Below, piece by piece: positions 7,395-18,557 of a DNA stretch of 64,000 nt (within the stretch, counting starts at the first letter, position 1; every line of letters starts with the position of its first letter). Position numbers and translations under genes: made by a program. Location: positions 62,001 through 126,000 of the forward strand of contig NZ_RJVB01000005.1 in NCBI RefSeq assembly GCF_003751505.1, given 5' to 3'. A model generated the notes under the pieces. The model was not told the origin of the DNA and did no database searches. It saw only the letters and a program-made list of their open reading frames with translations. This DNA is from Erwinia sp. JUb26 (lineage in GTDB: Bacteria > Pseudomonadota > Gammaproteobacteria > Enterobacterales > Enterobacteriaceae).

Positions 7395-10118
7395 ATGCTG
7401 ATACCCTCAAAACTAAGCAGACCGCTAAGGTTAGAGAATACGCTGGTACGCGATCGCCTGATCGCCAGGCTGGCTAACAGCCATCTGTACCGCCTGGTAC
7501 TGGTCACCAGCCCGGCAGGCTACGGTAAAACGACACTGATGGCCCAGTGGGCAGCGGGAAAAAGCGATCTGGGCTGGTATTCCCTGGATGAAAGCGACAA
7601 CTACCCCGAACGCTTCGCCAACTATTTTATGGCGGCCATTCAACAGGCGACCGGCGGTCACTGCCTGCGCAGTGAAACCCTGGCGCAGAAGCGTCAGTAC
7701 GCCTCCCTGAATGCCCTGTTCTCGCAGCTGTTTATCGAGCTGGCCGAATGGCAGGCGCCGCTGACCATTGTGATTGATGATTACCACCAGCTGACCAATG
7801 ACGTGATTCATCAGGCGATGCGCTTTTTCCTGCGCCATCAGCCGGAAAACCTGACGCTGGTGATCCTTTCTCGCAACCTGCCGTCGCTAGGCATTGCTAA
7901 TCTGCGCGTGCGCGAGCAGCTGCTGGAAATCAACAGCCAGTCGCTGGCCTTCACCCACGAAGAGACGCGCGCCTTTTTCGCCGGTCGCCTGCTGCAGCCG
8001 ATAGCCGAACAGGAATCCCAGCGGCTGTGCGATGAAGTGGCCGGATGGGCCACCGCGCTCCAGCTGATCGCCCTTTCCGCCCGCCAGTCCAATACGCCAA
8101 CCCATCAGTCCGCCCAGCGCCTGGCCGGGATCAACGCCAGCCATCTGGCGGATTATCTGGTGGATGAGGTGCTGGACTGCGTGGATGATGCCACGCGTAA
8201 CTTCCTGCTGCGCAGCTCGGTGCTGCGCTCCATGAACGACGGGCTGATTGCCCGCCTGACCAGTGAAGAGTGCGGCCAGCGGCGGCTGGAAGAAACTGAA
8301 CGTCAGGGGCTGTTTATCCAGCGGATGGACGAGCACGGAGAATGGTTTAACTTCCACCCGCTGTTTGCCTCTTTCCTGCGCCAGCGCTGCCAGTGGGAGC
8401 TGGGCAGCGAGCTGCATGCCATTCATCGTGCCGCCGCAGAAGGCTGGATGGCGCAGGGCTATGCCGGTGAGGCGATCCATCACGCGCTGGAGGCGGAAGA
8501 TATCCCGCTGCTGCGCGATATTCTGCTGCGCCACGCGTGGACCTTGTTCAACCACAGCGAACTGACGCTGCTGGAAAAAGGCTTACAGGCGCTGCCCTGG
8601 AAGCAGCTGGTTGAGAATCCCCGGTTGATCCTGCTGCAGGCCTGGCTGGCGCAGAGCCAGCACCGCTACAACGAAGTCGACCGCCTGCTGGCGCGTGCCG
8701 AACAGGAAATGGCACTGGAACAGGTGGTGGTCGACGATCTGCTCAGCGCCGAATTTAACGCCCTGCGTGCCCAGGTGGCGATCAACGCCGGCCGCCCGGA
8801 TGAAGCCGACCGGTTGGCGCTACTGGCGCTGGATACCCTGCCGCTGAGCTGCGCTTTCAGCCGCATCGTTGCCACCTCAGTGCGCGGAGAAGTGCTGCAC
8901 TGCCGTGGCGAGCTGGCCATGGCGCTGATGATGATGCAGCAAACCGCGCAGATGGCAAGGCAGGAGAACGTTTGCCACTACGCGCTGTGGGCGCTACTGC
9001 AGCAGAGCGAGATCCTGATTGCCCAGGGCTATCTGCAAACGGCCTGGGACACGCAGGAGCAGGCATTCCGCCTGATTGCGGAAGAGGGGCTGGAGCAGCT
9101 GCCTATGCATGAGTTCCTGCTGCGCCTGCGTGCGCAGCTGCTGCTCTCCTGGGCGCATCTGGACGACGCCGAGAAAGCCGCCCGCGCCGGGCTGAAAGTG
9201 CTGGAGAACTTCCATCCGCAGCAGCAGCTGCAGTGCCTGACGGTGCTGGCAAAATGCGCGTTGGCGCGCGGCGATCTGGATAACGCCCGCCGCTATCTCA
9301 CCCGCTGTGAAAACTTGCTGAGCAACGGCCACTATCACAGCGACTGGGTGACCAACGCCGATGAGGCGCGGGTGATCTACTGGCAGATGACCCACGACGT
9401 CACCACCGCTGGCAGCTGGCTGGGCCTGACCCTGAAACCGGCGGATGCGGATAATCACTTCCTGCAGGGACAGTGGCGCAATATCGCCCGCGCGCAGATC
9501 CTGCTCGGGCAGTTTAGCCAGGCGGAAGTAGTGCTGGACGAACTGAATGACAATGCTCGCCGCCTGCTGCTGACCAGCGATCTTAACCGCAACCTGCTGC
9601 TGGCCAATGCGCTTTACTGGCGAGAAGGCCGTAAGGCCGAGGCCCAGCAGGCGCTGATTGAAGCGCTGACGCTGGCCAACCGTACCGGCTTTATCAGTCA
9701 TTTTGTGATTGAAGGCGAGCCGATGGCACAGCAGCTACGCCAGCTGTTGCAGCTCAACACACTGCCGGAAATGGAGCAGCGCCGCGCTCAGCGCATCCTT
9801 CGTGATATTAACCAGCATCATCGCCATAAGTTCGCCCACTTTGACGAAAGCTTTGTGACCCGGCTGCTGACCCATCCGCAGGTACCGGAGCTAATCCGCA
9901 CCAGCCCGCTGACCCAGCGCGAGTGGCAGGTGCTGGGGCTGATTTATTCTGGCTACAGCAATGAACGCATCGCGGGCGAGCTGGACGTGGCGGCCACCAC
10001 CATCAAAACCCATATCCGCAATCTGTATCAGAAGCTTGGCGTAGTACATCGTCAGGAGGCGGTACAGCAGGCACAGCAGCTGCTGCAGCTGATGGGGATG
10101 GGCGTGAGCGCCCAGTAA
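7395..10118 (+). CDS. malT: Transcriptional activator of the maltose regulon MalT
   Basis: 907 residues from the ATG at 7395 (family 901); an in-frame GTG three codons upstream is less likely because the known protein begins [15 protein letters not shown]-class ATPase regulator: Walker A in [14 protein letters not shown] near residue 40, Walker B in [11 protein letters not shown] near residue 125, a TPR-like superhelical sensor region (about 440-800), and a C-terminal LuxR-type HTH ([25 protein letters not shown] region, about residues 840-900). With ATP and maltotriose bound it oligomerises and activates mal promoters. Divergent from malP. The ribosome binding site is poor (GTGAAG), as is known for malT. 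Confidence 0.97.
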   Translation: MLIPSKLSRPLRLENTLVRDRLIARLANSHLYRLVLVTSPAGYGKTTLMAQWAAGKSDLGWYSLDESDNYPERFANYFMAAIQQATGGHCLRSETLAQKRQYASLNALFSQLFIELAEWQAPLTIVIDDYHQLTNDVIHQAMRFFLRHQPENLTLVILSRNLPSLGIANLRVREQLLEINSQSLAFTHEETRAFFAGRLLQPIAEQESQRLCDEVAGWATALQLIALSARQSNTPTHQSAQRLAGINASHLADYLVDEVLDCVDDATRNFLLRSSVLRSMNDGLIARLTSEECGQRRLEETERQGLFIQRMDEHGEWFNFHPLFASFLRQRCQWELGSELHAIHRAAAEGWMAQGYAGEAIHHALEAEDIPLLRDILLRHAWTLFNHSELTLLEKGLQALPWKQLVENPRLILLQAWLAQSQHRYNEVDRLLARAEQEMALEQVVVDDLLSAEFNALRAQVAINAGRPDEADRLALLALDTLPLSCAFSRIVATSVRGEVLHCRGELAMALMMMQQTAQMARQENVCHYALWALLQQSEILIAQGYLQTAWDTQEQAFRLIAEEGLEQLPMHEFLLRLRAQLLLSWAHLDDAEKAARAGLKVLENFHPQQQLQCLTVLAKCALARGDLDNARRYLTRCENLLSNGHYHSDWVTNADEARVIYWQMTHDVTTAGSWLGLTLKPADADNHFLQGQWRNIARAQILLGQFSQAEVVLDELNDNARRLLLTSDLNRNLLLANALYWREGRKAEAQQALIEALTLANRTGFISHFVIEGEPMAQQLRQLLQLNTLPEMEQRRAQRILRDINQHHRHKFAHFDESFVTRLLTHPQVPELIRTSPLTQREWQVLGLIYSGYSNERIAGELDVAATTIKTHIRNLYQKLGVVHRQEAVQQAQQLLQLMGMGVSAQ

Positions 10119-10125
10119 ATAAACC

Positions 10126-10149
10126 GGGCCGAGCGGTTAACGTCGGCCC
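10126..10149. terminator. Hairpin between convergent malT and ggt
   Basis: Perfect 7-bp arms GGGCCGA / TCGGCCC with a 10-base loop inside the 39-bp gap between the two stop codons. There is no T-run. Confidence 0.5.
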
Positions 10150-10157
10150 TGCTGCTG

Positions 10158-11936
10158 TCAGTATCCTGCCGTTAAATCATCAATCGTACGCGGATCCGAA
10201 GCACCATAGCGCATGCCGTCCGGCCCCAGCATAATGCTCTGGGTGCTGCCCATCGCCGGCATCACCTTCACCTGCTGACCCTTTTCGCCCAGCAGCTTCA
10301 GCGTATCCGGGCTGAAACCTTTTTCCACCCGCAGCTGATCTGGCAGCCACTGATGGTGGAAGCGCGGCGCGTTGGTGGCTTCAGCGACGTTCATCCCGAA
10401 GTCGATACTGTTCACCACCATTTGCAGCACGGTGGTGATAATACGGCTGCCGCCCGGGCTGCCGGTCACCAGCCAGGTCTTGCCGTCTTTCGCCACGATG
10501 GTCGGCGACATGGAAGAGAGCGGGCGCTTGTACGGCTGCACCGCGTTGGCCTCGCCGCCGACCAGGCCATACACATTCGGCGTGCCGGGCTTGGCGGAGA
10601 AGTCATCCATCTCGTTATTCAGCAGGATGCCGCTGTCGCTGGCCACGATGCCGCTGCCGAAGTTGGTATTCAGCGTGTAGGTCACCGCTACCGCATTCCC
10701 GTCCTTATCCACCACCGAGAAATGCGTGGTCTGGTCGCTTTCATACGGGGCCAGCTTGCCCGGCTTGATCTCCGACGACGGGCGCGCCTTCGCCAGGTCG
10801 ATCTGCTGCGCCAGGGTTTTCGCGTAGGCTTTGCTGGTCAGCGCCGCCCCGGGCACCTTAACAAATTCCGGATCGCCGAGGTATTCCGAGCGGTCGGCGT
10901 AGGCATATTTCTCGGCTTCCGCCATCACCTGAATCGCATCCGCACTGCCGAAGCCCATCTTCGCCAGGTCAAAGTTTTCCAGAATATTGAGGATCTGCAC
11001 GATGTGAATACCGCCGGAAGACGGTGGCGGCATGGAGTAGACTTCATAGCCGCGATAGCTGCCGCTGACCGGCTTGCGCTCGATGGCGCGGTAGTTGGCC
11101 AGATCGGCTTTGCCGATTAGTCCGCCGTGCTGCTCCATTTCCGCTGCAATTTGATCGGCGATTTTCCCTTTATAAAATGCATCCGGCCCCTGGCGGGAAA
11201 TCAGCTCCAGGCTGTTCGCCAGATTACGCTGCACCAGCTTCTCGCCTTTTTGCCACGGCGTGCCGTCGGCCTTAAAGAAAATGGCTTTGCTGTTCGGGTG
11301 GCTGAGTAATACCTCTTTGCCGTAGACGCTGAGATCGTCGGCCAGCGATTCATTCACCACAATGCCTTTGCGCGCCAGCTCGAGTGCGGGCTGAATCAGC
11401 GTGCTCAGCGGCAGCGTGCCGTACTTTTGGTTCGCCAGAGAGAAGCCCGCGACCGTGCCGGGAACGCCGGAGGCCAGGTGAGAAGTCAGCGATTTTTTAC
11501 TGTCGGCATTCCCCTGTGCATCAAGGAACATATCGCGGCTGGCGCGAACCGGCGCCATTTCACGGAAATCAATCGAGGTGGTATTGCCGGAGGCGGTACG
11601 CAGCATCATAAAGCCGCCACCGCCCAGGTTGCCCGCCTGCGGATGGGTTACCGCCAGCGCATAGCCAACGGCTACTGCCGCATCCACCGCATTGCCGCCC
11701 TGTTCGAGGATCTTCACGCCGACCGCCGTGGCGGTCGCGTCCACCGAGGCCACCATGCCGTGCGCCGCCTTCACCGGATGGAAGGTATCCGCTCCGACGC
11801 CATAGGAAACCGGTGCCGCCGCCGGAGCGGGCTGGGCCGTCGGCGTGTCGGTCGGTGCTGCACCCGCCCCCTGCCAGACCAGCAGCCCGGCCAACAGCGA
11901 CCACGACAGGCGGCGCATCTTACCTTGTGTCATCAT
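10158..11936 (-). CDS. ggt: Periplasmic gamma-glutamyltranspeptidase
   Basis: 592 residues (E. coli 580). An N-terminal signal peptide (MRRLSWSLLAGLLVWQGAGA, then A-rich sequence) exports it to the periplasm. N-terminal nucleophile hydrolase: the precursor should self-cleave before the catalytic threonine in DQTTHFSVVDKDGNA, giving large and small subunits; the oxyanion glycine motif GSPGGSRIITT is present. It hydrolyses or transfers the gamma-glutamyl group of glutathione and related peptides. The region just after the signal peptide is an Ala/Pro/Thr-rich linker (about residues 27-43), longer than in E. coli. AGGATG precedes tandem ATGs at 11936/11933. The neighbour order ggt-yhhA-ugpQ matches E. 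coli. Confidence 0.96.
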   Translation of the reverse strand: MMTQGKMRRLSWSLLAGLLVWQGAGAAPTDTPTAQPAPAAAPVSYGVGADTFHPVKAAHGMVASVDATATAVGVKILEQGGNAVDAAVAVGYALAVTHPQAGNLGGGGFMMLRTASGNTTSIDFREMAPVRASRDMFLDAQGNADSKKSLTSHLASGVPGTVAGFSLANQKYGTLPLSTLIQPALELARKGIVVNESLADDLSVYGKEVLLSHPNSKAIFFKADGTPWQKGEKLVQRNLANSLELISRQGPDAFYKGKIADQIAAEMEQHGGLIGKADLANYRAIERKPVSGSYRGYEVYSMPPPSSGGIHIVQILNILENFDLAKMGFGSADAIQVMAEAEKYAYADRSEYLGDPEFVKVPGAALTSKAYAKTLAQQIDLAKARPSSEIKPGKLAPYESDQTTHFSVVDKDGNAVAVTYTLNTNFGSGIVASDSGILLNNEMDDFSAKPGTPNVYGLVGGEANAVQPYKRPLSSMSPTIVAKDGKTWLVTGSPGGSRIITTVLQMVVNSIDFGMNVAEATNAPRFHHQWLPDQLRVEKGFSPDTLKLLGEKGQQVKVMPAMGSTQSIMLGPDGMRYGASDPRTIDDLTAGY

Positions 11937-12091
11937 TGTTACATCCTTTAAGTTTATTTACGTTATGTTTGCCATTGATAAATATGCACAAAAACGGCAG
12001 CTTCGCGAACTTTGTCTGAAATCAGGAGCACTCCTGGCCTCAGATCGTTGCGTCTGGCGTAAAATAAGGGAAGTAACACGGAGGAATCACA

Positions 12092-12382
12092 ATGAAAACG
12101 AAAGTGTTAGTGATGCTTGCCGCCCTGCTGCCGCTGAGCGGTATGGCGAATACGTTAAACAACGGCAATAACCCAAATCAGCCGGGCTACAATCCCAGCA
12201 CCCAGCGTATGCAGCAGCAGATGCAGACCCAGCAGTCCCAGCAGAAGCTGAAGCTCCAGCAGGATCAGCAGCGGCAGCAGCAGGATCTACAGCGTAAAAT
12301 TCAGGAGCAGCGTGACAGCGCTTCCCAGCGCACGCTGAACAATCAGCCGGGCCACAGCAACAACACGCAGCCGTCGAACTAG
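12092..12382 (+). CDS. yhhA: YhhA, DUF2756-type secreted Gln-rich protein
   Basis: 96 residues with a clear signal peptide (MKTKVLVMLAALLPLSGMA, cleavage near ANT). The mature part is low-complexity and about one-third glutamine (QQQMQTQQSQQ..., QQDQQRQQQDLQ), probably a helical or coiled segment. A strong GGAGG ribosome binding site lies 8 bases before the ATG. Its position between ggt and ugpQ and its composition identify it as YhhA, though it is shorter than the about 146-residue E. coli protein. The function of the family is unknown; a periplasmic location is inferred from the signal peptide. Confidence 0.85.
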   Translation: MKTKVLVMLAALLPLSGMANTLNNGNNPNQPGYNPSTQRMQQQMQTQQSQQKLKLQQDQQRQQQDLQRKIQEQRDSASQRTLNNQPGHSNNTQPSN

Positions 12383-12409
12383 ACTCAGCACAAAGCTTCT
12401 TGCCTTAGT

Positions 12410-12441
12410 CAGTGCCCTGTCGGTTATCCGCCGGGGCACTG
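12410..12441. terminator. Inverted repeat downstream of yhhA
   Basis: CAGTGCCC (12410-12417) pairs with GGGCACTG (12434-12441) around a 16-base loop that contains further complementary bases. No clear T-run follows. It is the only structured element in the 193-bp gap between convergent yhhA and ugpQ. Confidence 0.5.
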
Positions 12442-12575
12442 TGTCATATCAGGCTGGACGAGGATCGTCATCGTTCACGATCGTCCCGGACAGGCTTTTC
12501 TCAAACGGTCATTCACCCCCGTTGGCTTCAGGATCTCCCTGCAAGGTCAAAGAGTGGGGTATAACCGCTTTATTC

Positions 12576-13319
12576 TCAGCGGAAATCCGGCCCGATAACG
12601 TCAATGCGGTCGGTACAGATTGCATCCACGCCCCACTGCAGCAGCTGATGCGCGCGCTCCGGCTCGTTAACCGTATACACCAGAATGCGCAGCCCGGCCT
12701 GCTTCAGCTCGGCGGTGCGCCGTTCATCCAGCAGTTTGTGGTTCAGATGGATGGAGAGGCATCCCAGCGCGTCGGTCATCTGCCGCCAGTTATCATTCCA
12801 TTCATGAAGTAGTAAACCCCGCGGCAGCTCCGGCGCGGCTTTCTGCGCCGCTTCCAGTGCCTCGTATGAAAACGAGGACAGCAGCGGTGCCACCTGGTCC
12901 TGCCAAAGATCGCGCGCGGCCAGCGCTACTATCCGACCGGTTTCCACTTCAAGGCCGGTGGTCGGCTTAATTTCAATATTGGCCATCAGCCGGTGCTGAC
13001 GGCAGCGATCCGCCACCTGCGCCAGCAGCGGCAGGCGCTCGCCGTCGAAGGTTTTACCAAACCAGCTCCCAGCATCCAGCTGCACCAGCTTATCCCACGG
13101 CAGCTGCCCGGCCACGCCCCAGCCGTTGCTGGTGCGGTCGAGCGTGTCGTCGTGCAGCAGAAAAATCTCGCCGTCCTGCGACAGCTTGGCGTCAAATTCA
13201 ATCATCAGATGGCCCAGCTGCGCGCCAAGATCGATAGCGGCCAGGGTATTTTCCGGGGCCAGTTTGCCGCCGCCGCGATGGGCGACAATCGGCGGGTAGG
13301 GCCAGGCACGATTAATCAT
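12576..13319 (-). CDS. ugpQ: Cytosolic glycerophosphodiester phosphodiesterase UgpQ
   Basis: 247 residues, GDPD-family TIM barrel. The N-terminal signature [21 protein letters not shown] holds the catalytic His-Arg and metal-binding Glu; a second metal site follows in [25 protein letters not shown] with the catalytic His. It cleaves glycerophosphodiesters to glycerol-3-phosphate and an alcohol, on the cytosolic side of the Ugp importer. Its start codon overlaps the ugpC stop by four bases, so it is translationally coupled as the last gene of ugpBAECQ. Length equals E. coli UgpQ. Confidence 0.96.
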   Translation of the reverse strand: MINRAWPYPPIVAHRGGGKLAPENTLAAIDLGAQLGHLMIEFDAKLSQDGEIFLLHDDTLDRTSNGWGVAGQLPWDKLVQLDAGSWFGKTFDGERLPLLAQVADRCRQHRLMANIEIKPTTGLEVETGRIVALAARDLWQDQVAPLLSSFSYEALEAAQKAAPELPRGLLLHEWNDNWRQMTDALGCLSIHLNHKLLDERRTAELKQAGLRILVYTVNEPERAHQLLQWGVDAICTDRIDVIGPDFR

Positions 13320-14386
13320 TCAGTACGTTGTCCATTTTGGTCAAAGAAGTGCAGCGCGTGCGGTGGCAGATGCAGCCACAGCGTGCTGCCAGCGGCCGGG
13401 CGCAGCGAGTGCGGCAGGCGCACCACCAGCTTATGCTGGCCCCATTTGCCGTGCGCCAGGTTATCTGCTCCCAGCATTTCCAGTGTGTCCACCACCAGCG
13501 GGATCCCCCCGGCTTCAGCGGAAGACAGCTCAATATGCTCCGGGCGAATGCCCAGCGTCAACGCCTGCCCTACCAGGTTTGTCGATGGCGCAGCAATCGG
13601 TAAAGCAAAACGTTCGTCCAGGCTGAAGCGTGAGCCGTCGGCGCTGAACTGCCCGTCCAGCAGGTTCATCGCCGGTGCACCGATAAAACTGGCGACGAAG
13701 CGCGTCGCCGGGCGCTCGTAAATCTCGGTTGGCGTACCCAGCTGTTCCAGCACGCCTTTGTTCATCACCATCACGCGCTGCGCCAGCGTCATCGCCTCCA
13801 CCTGATCGTGGGTGACGTACAGGCTGGTGGTTTGCAGGCGGCGATGCAGCTGCTGCAGCTCCAGGCGCATCTGCACACGCAGGCGAGCATCCAGGTTCGA
13901 CAGCGGCTCATCAAACAGGAACACCGCCGGTTCACGAACAATAGCGCGCCCCATCGCCACACGCTGCCGCTGGCCGCCCGAAAGCTCACGCGGGCGGCGC
14001 TTCAGCAGCGGTTCAAGTTCCAGGCTACGTGCCGCTTCCAGCACCTTTTGTCGGATCTGTTCTTTGCCCATGCCGCGAATTTTCAGGCCCCAGGCCATGT
14101 TCTCTTCCACGCTCATATGCGGATAAAGCGCGTAGTTCTGGAAGACCATCGCGATACCGCGATCTTTCGGCTCTTCATCGGTCACGCGGCGGGAATCAAT
14201 ATAGATATCGCCGCTGGTTACCCGCTCCAGCCCGGCCACCATTCGCAGCAGGGTCGATTTTCCGCAGCCGGACGGCCCGACCATCACCATAAATTCGCCA
14301 TCCTGCACGGTGACGTCCAGCGGTTGAATGATCTGGATTTTTCCGTCGTAGGATTTGGTTACTGCCTGAAGTCTTACACCAGCCAT
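13316..14386 (-). CDS. ugpC: sn-glycerol-3-phosphate ABC importer ATPase UgpC
   Basis: 356 residues. ABC ATPase with Walker [18 protein letters not shown]-loop [13 protein letters not shown], signature [15 protein letters not shown], Walker [13 protein letters not shown] and the switch histidine in YVTHDQVEA. The C-terminal TOBE/OB-fold regulatory domain (about 235-356) is the hallmark of the MalK/UgpC group. It powers uptake through UgpA-UgpE. It starts 3 bp after the ugpE stop. Confidence 0.96.
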   Translation of the reverse strand: MAGVRLQAVTKSYDGKIQIIQPLDVTVQDGEFMVMVGPSGCGKSTLLRMVAGLERVTSGDIYIDSRRVTDEEPKDRGIAMVFQNYALYPHMSVEENMAWGLKIRGMGKEQIRQKVLEAARSLELEPLLKRRPRELSGGQRQRVAMGRAIVREPAVFLFDEPLSNLDARLRVQMRLELQQLHRRLQTTSLYVTHDQVEAMTLAQRVMVMNKGVLEQLGTPTEIYERPATRFVASFIGAPAMNLLDGQFSADGSRFSLDERFALPIAAPSTNLVGQALTLGIRPEHIELSSAEAGGIPLVVDTLEMLGADNLAHGKWGQHKLVVRLPHSLRPAAGSTLWLHLPPHALHFFDQNGQRTE

Positions 14387-14389
14387 AAA

Positions 14390-15235
14390 TTATTTCTCAC
14401 TCTCTACCAGACCGCGCACGAACGCACGCTGCATGACTAATACGATCACCACCGGTGGGATCAGGGTTAACAGCATCGCCGCCATCACTTCATTCCACTG
14501 CGTTGGCGAACCGCTGGTGGAGATCATGCTTTTAATACCCGCCACGGCGGTGCTCATCGACGCATCGTTGACGATCAGCAGCGGCCACAGATACTGGTTC
14601 CAGCCATAGATAAAGGTGATGACAAACAGCGCCGCCAGGTTGGTTTTCGACAGCGGCAGGACGATGTCGCGGAAGAAGCGCATCGGGCTGGCGCCGTCCA
14701 CGCGCGCGGCTTCCATCAGTTCATCCGGCATCGACATAAAGAACTGGCGGAACAGGAAGGTGGCGGTGGCCGAGGCCATGAGCGGCAGCGTCAGGCCGCT
14801 GTAGCTGTCGAGCATATTCAGATCGGCAATTACCTGCACCGTCGGGAAGATACGCACCTCCACCGGCAGCATCAGGGTAATAAAGATCATCCAGAAAAAC
14901 AGCCCGCGCAGCGGGAAGCGGAACCACACCAGCGCAAACGCCGAAATGATCGAGACGCTGATTTTGCCGATGGTGATCGCCAGCGCCATAAACAGGCTGT
15001 TCATCAGCATCAGGCTGAAGGCCGGGCCGCTGCCGTTCACCCCCCGAACCCAGATATTGCTGATGTTCTCCCACAGGTGGCTGCCGGGGATCAGCGTCAT
15101 CGGCACCTGATAAACGGCGGTGTTATCCAGCGTGGCGGCCACAAAGGCCACATACAGCGGGAACAGGATGGTCAGGATGCCGAGGATCAGCAGGGTATGG
15201 CTGAAAATATCCAGCCCGCGACGATTTTCAATCAT
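14390..15235 (-). CDS. ugpE: sn-glycerol-3-phosphate ABC importer permease UgpE
   Basis: 281 residues, six predicted membrane helices, MalG-type inner-membrane permease. The cytoplasmic EAA loop that docks the ATPase reads [25 protein letters not shown]. Its start overlaps the ugpA stop by four bases (ATGA type), and its product should pair with UgpA. Confidence 0.96.
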   Translation of the reverse strand: MIENRRGLDIFSHTLLILGILTILFPLYVAFVAATLDNTAVYQVPMTLIPGSHLWENISNIWVRGVNGSGPAFSLMLMNSLFMALAITIGKISVSIISAFALVWFRFPLRGLFFWMIFITLMLPVEVRIFPTVQVIADLNMLDSYSGLTLPLMASATATFLFRQFFMSMPDELMEAARVDGASPMRFFRDIVLPLSKTNLAALFVITFIYGWNQYLWPLLIVNDASMSTAVAGIKSMISTSGSPTQWNEVMAAMLLTLIPPVVIVLVMQRAFVRGLVESEK

Positions 15236-16119
15236 TGGTAACGCACCTTACGCTCAACAAAGCGGAACTGAATCACCGTCAGCACAATCACCAGCAGCAT
15301 CAGCACCACCGACTGCGCGGCAGAGGAAGAGAGATCCAGCCCGGCAAAGCCTTCGCGGTAAATTTTATAAATCAGCGTGGTGGTGGCCTGTACCGGACCA
15401 CCGCCGGTGGCGGCATCGATCACCGGGAAGGTATCGAAGAAGGCATACACCAGGTTCACCACCAGCAGGAAGAAGCTCACCGGGGTAATCAGCGGCAGCG
15501 ACAGCGCGAAGAAGCGCCGTACCGGGCCTGCCCCGTCAATTGCCGCCGCCTCAACCAGCGACTTCGGAATCGACTGCAATGCGGCGAAGAAAAACAGGAA
15601 GTTGTAGCTCATCTGCTGCCAGATAGAGGCCAGCACGATGAGGAACATCGCCTGGCCGCTGTTCTGCGCGTAGTTCCAGTTGTAGCCCCACTGGTTCAGC
15701 AGGTGGCTGAACAGCCCCAGCCCGGGGTTAAACAGAAACATCCACAGCACCGCCGCCACCACCGGTGCCACCGCGTAGGGCAGCAGCAGCAGCGTCTGAT
15801 AGGTCTTTTTCAGGCGGATAACATAGTCCACCAGCGCCGCCAGCAGCAGCGACAGCCCCATGCCGAAGAACGTCACCATCCCGCTGAATTTAATCGTCGT
15901 CCAGAATGACTCCAGGTACAGACCGTCGCTGAACAGCCGCTCGAAGTTCTCCATGCCGACATAGGTGCTGGAGATACCGAACGGATCGATGCTTTGCAGC
16001 GAGTACCAGAGCGCTTCACCCGCTGGCCAGATAAAGAAAATCGCCGTAATCACCAACTGCGGCAGCAGCAGCAGATAGGGCAAAAAGCGATTGCGAAAAA
16101 CGGGACGGGGTTGAGCCAT
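15232..16119 (-). CDS. ugpA: sn-glycerol-3-phosphate ABC importer permease UgpA
   Basis: 295 residues, six membrane helices, MalF-type permease with the EAA loop [24 protein letters not shown]. It follows ugpB after a 138-bp gap that contains two stable hairpins, an arrangement typical of operons where the binding protein is made in excess. Length and sequence match E. coli UgpA. Confidence 0.96.
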   Translation of the reverse strand: MAQPRPVFRNRFLPYLLLLPQLVITAIFFIWPAGEALWYSLQSIDPFGISSTYVGMENFERLFSDGLYLESFWTTIKFSGMVTFFGMGLSLLLAALVDYVIRLKKTYQTLLLLPYAVAPVVAAVLWMFLFNPGLGLFSHLLNQWGYNWNYAQNSGQAMFLIVLASIWQQMSYNFLFFFAALQSIPKSLVEAAAIDGAGPVRRFFALSLPLITPVSFFLLVVNLVYAFFDTFPVIDAATGGGPVQATTTLIYKIYREGFAGLDLSSSAAQSVVLMLLVIVLTVIQFRFVERKVRYQ

Positions 16120-16162
16120 AATGGATTATCTCGTGCGGAACAGGGTCGGTATTAACGGGCAC

Positions 16163-16244
16163 ATCACCGATCGCCCCACGGGAGAGATCGGTGATATGCC
16201 TTTGCTGGCAAAGCGCCGCCCGGCCCGGAGGCGAACGGCGCTTT
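16163..16244 (-). other. Two intergenic mRNA hairpins between ugpB and ugpA
   Basis: First hairpin: ATCACCGATC (16163-16172) with GATCGGTGAT (16186-16195), perfect 10-bp arms. Second: AAAGCGCCG (16210-16218) with CGGCGCTTT (16236-16244), perfect 9-bp arms. Neither has a T-run. They probably act as 3' stabilisers of ugpB mRNA and as a partial transcription block before the permease genes. Confidence 0.6.
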
Positions 16245-16257
16245 ACAACGACAACGG

Positions 16258-17574
16258 TTACTTAGTCTGCTGTTCGAAACGACGCAGCAGCTCGTTACCC
16301 CGCTTCACGGCCTTATCCAGCGCGGCCTGCGGCGATTGCTTACCGGTCCACACGCCTTCCAGCTCTTCGTCAACAATGGTACGGATCTGCGGCATATTGC
16401 CCAGACGCATGCCTTTGGTGAACGGCAGCGGGTCTTTGTTCAGCATCTGGCGAGTCGCGATGTCCGCGCCCGGGTTCTTGTCATAGAAGCCCTGCTGTTT
16501 GGTCAGCTCGTAGGCCGCGGTGGTGATCGGCAGATAGCCTGTTTTCTGATGCCATTCGGCAGCGATTTCCGGCTTGGCCAGGAACTGCATAAATTCGGCG
16601 ACGCCTTTGTAGGTGGCATCGTCTTTGCCCTTCATCACCCACAGGCTGGCACCGCCGATAATGGCGTTCTGCGGCGCGTTCGGCACGGTTTCATCGTACG
16701 GCATCATGCCCACGCCGAAGTTAAACTTGGCGTATTTGCGGATGTCGGCCAGTGAGCCGGAAGAGGCGGTGGTGATGGCACAGTCGCCGTTATAGAACTT
16801 GGAGGTGGATTCATCTTTGCGGCCGAAGTAGGTGAAATCACCCTTCTTGTTCAGGTCTTCCAGCATCTGGATATGGCGCACCTGCACCGGCTTGTTGAAC
16901 TCCAGCTCCGCATCGGTACCGTCGAAGCCGTTGTTTTTGGTGGCGACCGGCAGGCCGTGCCAGGCGCTGAAGTTCTCAATCTGGATCCAGCCCTGCCAGC
17001 CGCTGGCGTAGCCGCAGGACATGCCCGCTTTACGCAGCGCGTCGGTATCTTTCGCCAGTTCCTGCCAGGTTTTTGGCGGCTGGTCCGGGTTCAGACCGGC
17101 TTTTTTGAAGGCGTCTTTGTTGTAGTACAGCACCGGCGTGGAGCTGTTAAACGGCTGGGAGATCAGCTCGCCTTTCGAATCGCTGTAGTAACCGGCAACC
17201 GCAGGCACGAACTGCTTCGAATCCATCGCGATACCGGCTTTTTTGAACACTTCGTTAACCGGGACGATGGCTTTCGACGCCATCATGGTCGCCGTGCCCA
17301 CTTCATAAACCTGCAAAACAGCAGGTGCCTTTCCAGTACGCACGGCAGCAATACCCGCCGCCAGGCTCTGTTCGTAGTTGCCTTTGTAGGTCGGCACAAT
17401 TTTGTAATCGGGGTGGGTTTCGTTAAAACGCTTCGCCAGTGAGTCAACCTCTACGCCCAGCTCGCCTTCCATCGAGTGCCAGAACGGAATTTCGGTAGCG
17501 GCCAGCGCGCTGCCGCTGAAGGTCAGTCCCAGCACCATGCTGAGAGCGGTACGACGGAATGCGGTAGATGACAT
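16258..17574 (-). CDS. ugpB: Periplasmic sn-glycerol-3-phosphate/glycerophosphodiester-binding protein UgpB
   Basis: 438 residues. Signal peptide [20 protein letters not shown] with cleavage after ALA, then the mature start [15 protein letters not shown] that is near-identical to E. coli UgpB. Family 1 extracellular solute-binding fold. It captures glycerol-3-phosphate or glycerophosphocholine in the periplasm for UgpAEC. AGGAAA ribosome binding site 6 bases before the ATG. First gene of ugpBAECQ, with a Pho-box array 80-130 bp upstream. Confidence 0.97.
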   Translation of the reverse strand: MSSTAFRRTALSMVLGLTFSGSALAATEIPFWHSMEGELGVEVDSLAKRFNETHPDYKIVPTYKGNYEQSLAAGIAAVRTGKAPAVLQVYEVGTATMMASKAIVPVNEVFKKAGIAMDSKQFVPAVAGYYSDSKGELISQPFNSSTPVLYYNKDAFKKAGLNPDQPPKTWQELAKDTDALRKAGMSCGYASGWQGWIQIENFSAWHGLPVATKNNGFDGTDAELEFNKPVQVRHIQMLEDLNKKGDFTYFGRKDESTSKFYNGDCAITTASSGSLADIRKYAKFNFGVGMMPYDETVPNAPQNAIIGGASLWVMKGKDDATYKGVAEFMQFLAKPEIAAEWHQKTGYLPITTAAYELTKQQGFYDKNPGADIATRQMLNKDPLPFTKGMRLGNMPQIRTIVDEELEGVWTGKQSPQAALDKAVKRGNELLRRFEQQTK

Positions 17575-17651
17575 ATCGGTTTCCTGTGCCCGTTTTAATT
17601 ATGCGCGATTCCGCGCACTGTGTGAGTCGGCAAGTAACATGCCACGGCTAA

Positions 17652-17702
17652 ATGACAGATTAATAATAGTGATGTGACGGAAATGTGACGGGCGAATGAC
17701 GG
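17652..17702 (-). promoter_or_regulatory. Pho-box array controlling ugpBAECQ
   Basis: On the minus strand the heptamers CCGTCAT (17702-17696), CCGTCAC (17691-17685) and CCGTCAC (17680-17674) repeat every 11 bp with 4-bp spacers, and CTGTCAT (17658-17652) follows two helical turns later in the same phase. This matches the PhoB box (CTGTCA(C/T), 11-bp period). It lies 78-128 bp before the ugpB ATG. PhoB activation of ugp in phosphate starvation is established in E. coli. Confidence 0.9.
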
Positions 17703-17809
17703 GAATTTCGAAACGTGACGACAGAAGTGAGAGGGATGTAACAACTTTGGTAATCAACTGAGAGAAGACGATCACAGATTTAATGCACAATTGCCCGCAC
17801 GTTCGGGGC

Positions 17810-17836
17810 AAAAAAGGGCAGCCGCAGGGGCTGCCC
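17810..17836 (-). terminator. Rho-independent terminator of the liv operon
   Basis: Stem GGGCAGCC / GGCTGCCC with a short loop, followed on the minus strand by six T (A-run 17810-17815). It lies 7 bases after the livF stop. Confidence 0.9.
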
Positions 17837-17843
17837 TGAAGGC

Positions 17844-18557
17844 TTATCCGCCTAGGTAGGCGCTTCTGACCGCCTCGTTGGCTAACAGTGCATCACCCGT
17901 GTCTTCGAGCACCACATGGCCGTTTTCGAGCACGTAGCCGCGATCCGCCAGCTTCAGCGCCTGGTTCGCATTCTGCTCAACAAGGAAGATGGTCATCCCC
18001 TCTTTGCGCAGCTGTTCGATGGTGTCGAAAATCTGCTGAATGATAATCGGCGCCAGGCCCAGCGACGGTTCATCCAGCAGCAGCAGGCGCGGCTGGCTCA
18101 TTAGCGCACGGCCAATCGCCAACATCTGCTGCTCGCCGCCGGACATGGTCCCGGCACGCTGGATGCGACGCTCCCACAGGCGCGGGAACAGTTCGTAAAC
18201 GCGCTTAATGCGTTCCTGATACTGCTGACGCTCGGCAAAGAAACCGCCCATCGCCAGGTTCTCTTCCACCGTCATACGGGAAAATACCCGGCGGCCTTCC
18301 GGCACGATGGCGATGGCCTCACGCATAATGCGCGCGGTCTGCCAGTCGGTAATATCCTTGCCGTCGAAGACGATGGTGCCCTGGGTCGCGCGCGGTTCGC
18401 CGCACAGGGTGCCCAGAATGGTGGTTTTACCCGCGCCGTTAGCACCGATCAGGGTGACAATTTCCCCCTGATTAATATGCAGGCTGACGTTGTGCAGCGC
18501 CTGGATTTTGCCGTAGTGCGCGCTGATATTATTCAGAGAGAGCATTGGGTTACTCAT
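17844..18557 (-). CDS. livF: Branched-chain amino acid ABC importer ATPase LivF
   Basis: 237 residues. Walker A GANGAGKTTILGTLCG, signature MSGGEQQMLAIGRALM, Walker B LLLLDEPSLGLAP, switch FLVEQN. It is the second ATPase of the HAAT-type Liv system importing leucine, isoleucine and valine. Its start overlaps the livG stop by one base; it is the last gene of livKHMGF. Confidence 0.96.
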   Translation of the reverse strand: MSNPMLSLNNISAHYGKIQALHNVSLHINQGEIVTLIGANGAGKTTILGTLCGEPRATQGTIVFDGKDITDWQTARIMREAIAIVPEGRRVFSRMTVEENLAMGGFFAERQQYQERIKRVYELFPRLWERRIQRAGTMSGGEQQMLAIGRALMSQPRLLLLDEPSLGLAPIIIQQIFDTIEQLRKEGMTIFLVEQNANQALKLADRGYVLENGHVVLEDTGDALLANEAVRSAYLGG

